Shown here: in pieces, positions 31,497 through 36,553 of the stretch
Position numbering within the stretch: the stretch's first letter is position 1
How the letters are laid out: the number at the start of each line of letters is the position of its first letter
Source of the DNA: Pseudooctadecabacter sp.
GTDB taxonomy: Bacteria; Pseudomonadota; Alphaproteobacteria; Rhodobacterales; Rhodobacteraceae
Length of the DNA: 36,553 nucleotides
Direction: 5' to 3'
NCBI RefSeq assembly: GCF_020627745.1
Contig: NZ_JAHDGE010000031.1
Span: forward strand, 1-36,553
Position numbers and translations under genes: made by a program
The notes under the pieces: generated by a model
What the model was told of the DNA's origin: nothing
The model's database searches: none
What the model saw: the letters and a program-made list of their open reading frames with translations, nothing else

Positions 31497-32693
31497 ATGA
31501 CAGATACAGACATCTTCATTTCGGGCGGCGGCGTCGCGGGCCTGACGGCGGCCGCGGCCTTTGGCACCGCCGGTTTCAGCGTCACCATCGCGGACCCGGC
31601 CCCGCCCATCACCGATGCCGCAACCCAAGGCGCGGATTTGCGCACCACGGCCTTTTTGCAACCCGCCCGCGATTTTCTGGACGCCGCAGGCGTCTGGGGC
31701 CGCCTCGCCCCGCACGCCACCCCGCTGCAGGTCATGCGGATCGTGGACGCGGGCGGCCCCGACCCGACCCCGCGCGTGATCCGCGACTTTGACGCCGCCG
31801 ATATCGGGGATTTGCCCTTTGGCTGGAATTTGCCCAACTGGTTGATGCGGCGTGAATTGATGGCGCGGCTGGGCGAGTTGCCGAACGTGACGTTCCTGTC
31901 CGGCACAGGCTTCAAATCCATGCTGACCCGCACCGCCCACGCCCGTGTCACCCTGACAGACGGGACCAAACTGACCGCACGGCTTGTGATTGGCGCCGAC
32001 GGACGCAACAGCCCGGTGCGCGAGGCGGCGGGCATCACCGCCAAAACAACGCGCTACGGACAAAAGGCCATAACATTCGCGGTGACCCATGACGCGCCGC
32101 ACGACAACATCTCGACCGAGGTGCATCGCACCGGCGGTCCTTTCACCTTGGTCCCGCTGCCCGATCATGAAGGCAAACCCTGCTCCGCCGTGGTCTGGAT
32201 GGAAGACGGGCCAGAGGCGCTGCGTCTGGCGGACCTGCCCGAAGATGACTTCAACGCCGCCGCCACCGCCCGCAGCGCAGGCGTCCACGGGTCGCTTGCG
32301 TTGGCATCGCGCCGGATGGTCTGGCCGATCATCAGCCAGATCGCGGACCGGATGACCGCCGAACGGGTCGCTTTGGTGGCCGAGGCCGCCCATGTCATGC
32401 CGCCCATCGGCGCGCAGGGCCTGAACATGTCTCTGGCCGATCTGGCCACACTTCTTGATCTGGCCGTCTGTCACCCCGACACCTTGGGCAGCGCCGATAT
32501 GCTGGATGCATATGCCCGCAAGCGTCACACAGACGTCAAATTGCGGTCGGCGGGGATTGATCTGCTCAACCGCGCATCGCAGGCAGAAAATCCGTTGCTG
32601 CGGGATTTGCGTGCCAAAGGGGTCGCGGCTTTGCACAGCGCGGCGCCCCTGCGCAAAGAGCTGATGAAACTGGGGCTGGGCGCGCGCGGCTAG
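31497..32693 (+). CDS. UbiH/UbiF/COQ6-family FAD-dependent hydroxylase
   Basis: A 398-residue flavoprotein monooxygenase of the ubiquinone hydroxylase family, acting at the membrane surface on prenylated benzoquinone precursors. FAD-binding marks are GGGVAGL (10-16), the GADGRNS motif (166-172) and VALVAEAAHVMPPIGAQGLNMS (291 on). In the last motif the usual Gly-Asp before the AAH is Ala-Glu (295-296), a variant also expected in some alphaproteobacterial homologues. RTTAFL near 49-54 fits the substrate-side signature. Which ring position it hydroxylates (C1, C5 or C6) cannot be told. It converges on the epimerase gene with overlapping stop codons. Confidence 0.85.
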   Translation: MTDTDIFISGGGVAGLTAAAAFGTAGFSVTIADPAPPITDAATQGADLRTTAFLQPARDFLDAAGVWGRLAPHATPLQVMRIVDAGGPDPTPRVIRDFDAADIGDLPFGWNLPNWLMRRELMARLGELPNVTFLSGTGFKSMLTRTAHARVTLTDGTKLTARLVIGADGRNSPVREAAGITAKTTRYGQKAITFAVTHDAPHDNISTEVHRTGGPFTLVPLPDHEGKPCSAVVWMEDGPEALRLADLPEDDFNAAATARSAGVHGSLALASRRMVWPIISQIADRMTAERVALVAEAAHVMPPIGAQGLNMSLADLATLLDLAVCHPDTLGSADMLDAYARKRHTDVKLRSAGIDLLNRASQAENPLLRDLRAKGVAALHSAAPLRKELMKLGLGARG

Positions 32694-33583
32694 ATCAGGT
32701 CGCGCCAGCCGTGGCGCGGCGCAAAGCCAACCAGCCGCCGCGCCTTGTCGATGGCATAGAATGTGTCGAACCCGTCCAGATCACCCCGAACCGGCACGCC
32801 GGGATAGAACCTGTCGGCCACCTCGCGGGACGGCAGCGCGACCGAACTGTCCGCATTGGCGACGTTGAATACCTCAAATCCCAGCCCGTCGGTCGCCAGA
32901 CAGCAATCGACCATATGCCCCAGATCACGCGCGTCGATATAGGCAAAGATATTGCGCCGCCGCAGCTCCGGATCTGCCACAAAAGCGGGAAAATTCCGTT
33001 CGTATTCATGGGGTTCAATGACGTTATTGATCCGCAAACCATAGATGTCCATGGGCGCGCCCGCCTGCACGCTGCGCGCCTGAAAGGACCGCGCCGTCAC
33101 TTCGTTACAGACCTTCGACATGGCATAGCTGTCATGCGGCACGGTCGGGTGGTCTTCGTCCACGGGGACATAATCCGGCAGAACCTCCCCTTGCGCGAAA
33201 CAGATGCCGTAGGTCGTTTCGGACGAGGCGAAAACGACCTTGCGAATGCCCAGTTTGGACGCCGCCTCGATCACATTGTACGTGCTGGTCACATTGGCAC
33301 GAAAACAGCTGCCATCATCCCCGATCATCACCCGTGGCACGGCCGCAAAATGCACCACCGCATCATAGGACTGCACCGGCCCGTCGCACTCCGACATCGC
33401 CGCCCATTGGGTCATCGCCCCCATCACCTGCCCTGCATCACACAGATCAATCAGCAATTCCGGCACGCCCTCAAGGCCACACGGCACCTTGTCGATATTC
33501 ACGACCGTGTGGCCGGCCGCGCGCAGAACGCCGATCGCATGTCGACCCGCCTTACCGCTGCCGCCCGTAAAGAAAATTCGCAC
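32690..33583 (-). CDS. NAD-dependent epimerase/dehydratase (extended SDR)
   Basis: A 297-residue extended short-chain dehydrogenase. The nucleotide-binding TGGSGKAG motif is at 6-13 and the catalytic Tyr153-xxx-Lys157 in DSYAMSK, with Ser/Thr around 120-124 (FASSETTYG). AVVHFAAVPRV gives the NAD-binding HFAA segment. It likely changes a nucleotide sugar, but the substrate is unknown. Translation is set at the GTG at 33583, preceded by GGAGGGTATT; longer frames to 33721 have no support and family proteins begin at this strand. The divergent promoter region shared with parE is 112 nt long. Confidence 0.88.
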   Translation of the reverse strand: MRIFFTGGSGKAGRHAIGVLRAAGHTVVNIDKVPCGLEGVPELLIDLCDAGQVMGAMTQWAAMSECDGPVQSYDAVVHFAAVPRVMIGDDGSCFRANVTSTYNVIEAASKLGIRKVVFASSETTYGICFAQGEVLPDYVPVDEDHPTVPHDSYAMSKVCNEVTARSFQARSVQAGAPMDIYGLRINNVIEPHEYERNFPAFVADPELRRRNIFAYIDARDLGHMVDCCLATDGLGFEVFNVANADSSVALPSREVADRFYPGVPVRGDLDGFDTFYAIDKARRLVGFAPRHGWRDLI

Positions 33584-33695
33584 AATACCCTCCAGATAGA
33601 TCGTCCGTCGCGCGCACCCGCACCGCCGCAATAGGGCTTCAACAGGCCCCGTCCCCATGACATACTGATGGAAACAAAAACCAACAGGCCCCACC

Positions 33696-35660
33696 ATGTC
33701 CGACGATCTTCTCTCCGGCAAGACCGAGTCTGCCTCCGATTATGACGCCTCCTCCATTCAGGTGCTTGAGGATATGGAGCACGTCCGCCTGCGTCCGGGC
33801 ATGTATATCGGCGGCAAGGACGACCGTGCGCTGCACCACATGGTGGCCGAAATCGTCGACAATTCCATGGATGAGGCCGTGGCCGGTCACGCCACCTGGA
33901 TCGAGGTTGAACTGCACGAAAACGGCCATGTCACTGTGCGCGACAATGGCCGCGGCATTCCCACCGATCCGCACCCCAAAGACCCCTCTAAATCCGCACT
34001 CGAGATTATCTTCTGCACCCTGAACGCAGGCGGCAAATTCTCAGGCGACAGCTATCAAACGTCAGGCGGACTGCACGGTGTTGGGTCATCCGTGGTGAAC
34101 GCCCTGTCCGATCATTTGCGGGTAGAGGTCGCGCGCAACAAAGAACTGATGATGATGGAATTTTCGCGCGGCGTGCCACAGGCCCCGCTTGCGAAGATCG
34201 GTGCGGCCCCCAACCGGCGCGGCACATCCGTGACCTTCCATCCCGATGCGGAGATTTTCGGGTCCCTGAAACTTAAACCCGCACGGCTGTTCAAGATGGC
34301 GCGGTCGAAGGCGTATCTGTTCTCCGGCGTGGAAATCCGCTGGAAAACCGGCATCAACGACGGCGAAACCCCGCTTGAGGCGACGTTCAAATTCCCCGGT
34401 GGTCTGGCCGATTATCTGAACGAAACGCTGGCCGGTGCGACCACCTATTCGGACAAACCCTTCTCCGGCACCGTTGATTTCACCGAGAAATTTCAGGTCC
34501 CGGGCAAGGTCGAATGGGCCATCAACTGGACCCCCACCCGCGACGGGTTCATCCAGTCCTATTGTAACACCGTCCCCACGCCCGAGGGCGGCACCCATGA
34601 GGCAGGGTTCTGGGCGGCCGTCCTCAAAGGCATCAAGGCCTACGGGGAGAGGGTCAACAACCGCAAGGCTGCAATGATCACCCGTGAGGATCTGACGACC
34701 GGTGCCGGTGCGCTGGTGTCCTGTTTCATTCGCGATCCGGAATTCGTGGGCCAGACAAAGGACCGCTTGGCGACAACGGACGCCCAACGCATGGTGCAAC
34801 TGGCCGTGGCGGACCATTTCGACAACTGGCTGGCGTCGGACACGAAATCCGCCGGTGCGATCCTGGATTTCCTTGTGCTGCGCGCCGAAGAACGGGTGCG
34901 CCGCAAGCAAGAGAAAGAGACCGCCCGCAAGACCGCGACCAAGAAGCTGCGTCTGCCGGGCAAGCTTGTCGATTGCTCCGCCACCAATCGCGACGGGACC
35001 GAGCTGTTTATCGTCGAGGGCGACAGCGCCGGAGGCTCCGCCAAAATGGCGCGGGACCGCAAAACCCAGGCGCTTTTGCCTCTGCGGGGTAAGATCTTGA
35101 ATGTTCTGGGGGCAGCCTCCTCCAAATTGACCACGAATGCCGAAATCAGCGACCTGACCCAGGCGTTGGGGGTCCAGCTGGGCGCGAAATTCAACGTAGA
35201 TGACCTTCGTTACGATAAGGTTATCATCATGACGGATGCGGACGTGGACGGCGCCCATATCGCGGCGCTGCTGATGACGTTTTTCTTCAGCCAGATGCGC
35301 CCGATGATCGACGCGGGCCACCTGTATCTGGCCTGCCCGCCCCTGTTCCGCGTCACCCAAGGCGCACGCCGCGAATATTGTCTGGACGAGGCTGAAAAGA
35401 ACGAAGTCCTTGCCCGTGGTCTTGGTGGCTCCGGCAAGATGGACGTCAGCCGGTTCAAGGGGCTGGGTGAAATGGACGCCAAAGACCTGAAAGAAACGAC
35501 CATGGACCCCGCCTCCCGCAAACTGATCCGCGTGTCCATTGACGAGGACGAACCGGGCGAAACCGGCGATCTGGTGGAGCGCCTGATGGGCAAAAAACCG
35601 GAGATGCGGTTCCAGTACATTCAGGAGAATGCACGGTTCGTTGAGGAGCTGGATGTTTGA
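33696..35660 (+). CDS. parE: DNA topoisomerase IV subunit B
   Basis: The 654-residue ATPase subunit of topoisomerase IV, which decatenates sister chromosomes together with ParC. GHKL ATPase marks: EIVDNSMDEA (ATP-binding Asn/Asp), DNGRGIPTDPHPKDPSKSALEIIFCTLNAGGKF and QTSGGLHGVGSSVVNALS. The TOPRIM domain has EGDSAGGSAKMARDR and TDADVDGAHI (Mg-binding Asp). RFKGLGEMDAKDLKETTMDP is the usual C-terminal signature. The short DPSKSALEI region and length fit ParE rather than GyrB. The stop TGA is shared with the start of the HNH gene (TTGA). Confidence 0.95.
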   Translation: MSDDLLSGKTESASDYDASSIQVLEDMEHVRLRPGMYIGGKDDRALHHMVAEIVDNSMDEAVAGHATWIEVELHENGHVTVRDNGRGIPTDPHPKDPSKSALEIIFCTLNAGGKFSGDSYQTSGGLHGVGSSVVNALSDHLRVEVARNKELMMMEFSRGVPQAPLAKIGAAPNRRGTSVTFHPDAEIFGSLKLKPARLFKMARSKAYLFSGVEIRWKTGINDGETPLEATFKFPGGLADYLNETLAGATTYSDKPFSGTVDFTEKFQVPGKVEWAINWTPTRDGFIQSYCNTVPTPEGGTHEAGFWAAVLKGIKAYGERVNNRKAAMITREDLTTGAGALVSCFIRDPEFVGQTKDRLATTDAQRMVQLAVADHFDNWLASDTKSAGAILDFLVLRAEERVRRKQEKETARKTATKKLRLPGKLVDCSATNRDGTELFIVEGDSAGGSAKMARDRKTQALLPLRGKILNVLGAASSKLTTNAEISDLTQALGVQLGAKFNVDDLRYDKVIIMTDADVDGAHIAALLMTFFFSQMRPMIDAGHLYLACPPLFRVTQGARREYCLDEAEKNEVLARGLGGSGKMDVSRFKGLGEMDAKDLKETTMDPASRKLIRVSIDEDEPGETGDLVERLMGKKPEMRFQYIQENARFVEELDV

Positions 35661-36433
35661 GTGGACGATTTATTCCGACCTCAATACGTAGACAGCTTAG
35701 GCAAGAAGCAGGCTTTGGTTGCGCTCAATGTGGAAATCCACTCATCGAATATCACCACATAATTCCTTGGTCAGAAAGCAAGGTTCACCGGCCTGAACAT
35801 ATGGTTGCACTTTGTGGCACCTGTCACACTTCGATTGGGAAACTACAACGTAGTGTAGCCTACAGACTCAAGGCAGCACCAAAGAACATCAAAGATGGAA
35901 AAATCCATGGTCTGTTAGGCACAGACAAGGCTCAACCGTCATTTGTGCTTGGAACTAATACCTTCATACGAACACCTGATGTTTTTCGTTACTTTGGGCG
36001 CACCATTTTCAAATATGACGTTCGGGAGGGCCAGCATCTAATATCAGCCTATCTTCCTAGAGACGATTTTTGGCCAGAGCTACGTATCGTTGAGAATGAC
36101 ATGACAATGGACACTGCCAAATTCTGGGACGTTGAATTCAGAACGAATTATTTCCGTGTACAACGAAAAACTCGGGAAACGTTCCTTGAGATTGACCTGC
36201 GTGGCGAACACGCAAAAGTCGCCGCGGACTTTTCTATCAGAGGGCAGCGTTTCATATTCGATGATGAGCAATCATCAATCGGCAGTTCATCCATCCAGAA
36301 TTCTACTATGATAGACTGCGGCGCCGGAATTTCTTTTGGCGACCGAGGCGAGCGCCTAATGCTACCAAACTATGCGCAACACCATTCAAGAGTCGGCCTT
36401 CTTCGGGAAGGGCGTTCAATACAATGGATTTGA
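35657..36433 (+). CDS. HNH endonuclease-like protein, probably acquired
   Basis: A 258-residue protein with an N-terminal HNH nuclease module: zinc pairs Cys22/Cys25 (CAQC) and Cys53/Cys56 (CGTC), catalytic His33-His34 (EYHHIIPWSES) and His57. The remaining 190 residues do not match a family I recognise; the last part (GSSSIQNSTMIDCGAGISFGDRGERL) looks beta-rich. The start is a TTG at 35657 overlapping the parE TGA as TTGA, with GAGGAG 8 nt upstream. Base use differs sharply from its neighbours: for example 24 G+C in the 60 bases from 35941, against 36 in the 60 from 35461. This suggests horizontal transfer. The substrate and role (defence, mobile element or repair) are open. Confidence 0.75.
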   Translation: MSGRFIPTSIRRQLRQEAGFGCAQCGNPLIEYHHIIPWSESKVHRPEHMVALCGTCHTSIGKLQRSVAYRLKAAPKNIKDGKIHGLLGTDKAQPSFVLGTNTFIRTPDVFRYFGRTIFKYDVREGQHLISAYLPRDDFWPELRIVENDMTMDTAKFWDVEFRTNYFRVQRKTRETFLEIDLRGEHAKVAADFSIRGQRFIFDDEQSSIGSSSIQNSTMIDCGAGISFGDRGERLMLPNYAQHHSRVGLLREGRSIQWI

Positions 36434-36473
36434 TTACTGCAAAGCTTGTCGGCTTGAACGAAGGGAACGGTTT

Positions 36474-36534
36474 CAGCGCCCGAACCGAGGGGTGGGCGAG
36501 AAGCGCCCGCCCCGTGGGGGCGGTTCGGGCGCTG
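36474..36534. repeat. Nested palindromic structure after the HNH gene
   Basis: Outer arms CAGCGCCCGAACCG (36474-36487) and CGGTTCGGGCGCTG (36521-36534) are perfect 14-bp reverse complements. Inside, GGGGTGGGCG (36489-36498) and CGCCCGCCCC (36504-36513) pair with one G-T around loop AGAAG. An alternative hairpin, CCGCCCC (36507-36513) with GGGGCGG (36517-36523), would compete with the inner one. No T-run follows, so it is not a simple intrinsic terminator. Confidence 0.7.
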
Positions 36535-36553
36535 CCAAATCTTTGATTTGGCA
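36533..36553. repeat. Perfect inverted repeat at the window edge
   Basis: TGCCAAATC (36533-36541) and GATTTGGCA (36545-36553) are perfect 9-bp reverse complements around TTT. It starts inside the end of the larger palindrome. The window stops at its last base, so it may continue or repeat beyond. The arm core GCCAAA resembles that of the repeat at 5875-5896. Confidence 0.65.

Noticed and set aside
33584-33721. Upstream extension of the epimerase to an ATG-like start at 33721
   Set aside because: The GTG at 33583 has a strong GGAGGG and fits the beginning of the Rossmann strand; the extension has Cys/Arg-rich non-family sequence and overlaps the parE start region.
34086-35360. A 424-codon minus-strand frame inside parE
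   Set aside because: Entirely antisense to conserved ParE motifs; no ribosome site and no domain.
35657-36433. HNH gene as a homing endonuclease or group I/II intron product
   Set aside because: parE is intact and uninterrupted, and the gene lies after its stop; no intron core is visible.
36449-36534. Possible integron attC site behind the HNH cassette-like gene
   Set aside because: The palindrome and a GTCGGCTTGAACGAA string, which I recall as resembling part of aadA cassette sites, raised the idea, but the RYYYAAC and GTTRRRY core sites are not present in the right places, and no second attC or integrase is visible.

Overview
The window looks like chromosomal backbone of a high-GC alphaproteobacterium, most likely a Rhodobacterales member (Roseobacter-type). 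The reasons are the gene order (SPOR lipoprotein, D,D-carboxypeptidase, tmk, holB, tatD; the glg operon ending in a eukaryote-like pgm; yqeY divergent from carA; a free-standing ctaD), DUF3008 and DUF2244 family genes, and TTAA-N7-TTAA sites of the CtrA type. The species is not claimed. Coding density is very high and no gene-free stretch exceeds 300 bases. I saw no insertion sequence, prophage or CRISPR array.

Layout. 1-90: tRNA-Ser(UGA), minus strand. 326-5791: a tight plus-strand run for envelope and DNA housekeeping (SPOR lipoprotein, D,D-carboxypeptidase, tmk, holB, tatD, an MBL-fold hydrolase), followed by an AEC transporter (5921-6850). 6929-8530: a GH13 alpha-glucosidase that converges on the minus-strand glycogen operon glgB-glgC-glgA-glgX-pgm (17179 down to 8527). 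This operon makes ADP-glucose, builds and branches glycogen, trims its branches and links it to glucose-6-phosphate; glgP is not in the window. 17281-17367: tRNA-Leu(GAG). 17526-21972: lipase-like hydrolase, lipB, a membrane-anchored EEP-fold hydrolase and a GT87-type membrane glycosyltransferase. 22073-24906: ctaD with a strong intrinsic terminator, then an unknown membrane protein and a DUF2244 protein. 24970-28112: DMT transporter, two small minus-strand genes, yqeY and carA. 28194-33583: GspE-N/GT2 glycosyltransferase, FCD-type GntR regulator, HAD nucleotidase, UbiH-like monooxygenase and NAD-dependent epimerase. 33696-35660: parE. 35657-36433: an AT-rich HNH nuclease gene overlapping the parE stop, followed by nested palindromes that run to the window edge.

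Most interesting signals. (1) Three TTAA half-sites at exact 7-nt spacing (two overlapping full CtrA boxes) lie just upstream of the GT2 gene, and another perfect CtrA box lies upstream of the GT87 gene. Together with a possible c-di-GMP-binding (MshEN-like) N-terminus on the GT2, this suggests a cell-cycle or c-di-GMP controlled surface glycan module. (2) The foreign-looking HNH gene is translationally joined to parE and followed by elaborate inverted repeats. (3) A seven-codon leader ORF carries the only good Shine-Dalgarno for the EEP gene. (4) A 22-nt near-palindrome sits between the divergent gntR and HAD genes. (5) A possible pair of small proteins lies next to yqeY. All functional calls come from reading motifs in the translated sequence; no database search was run.
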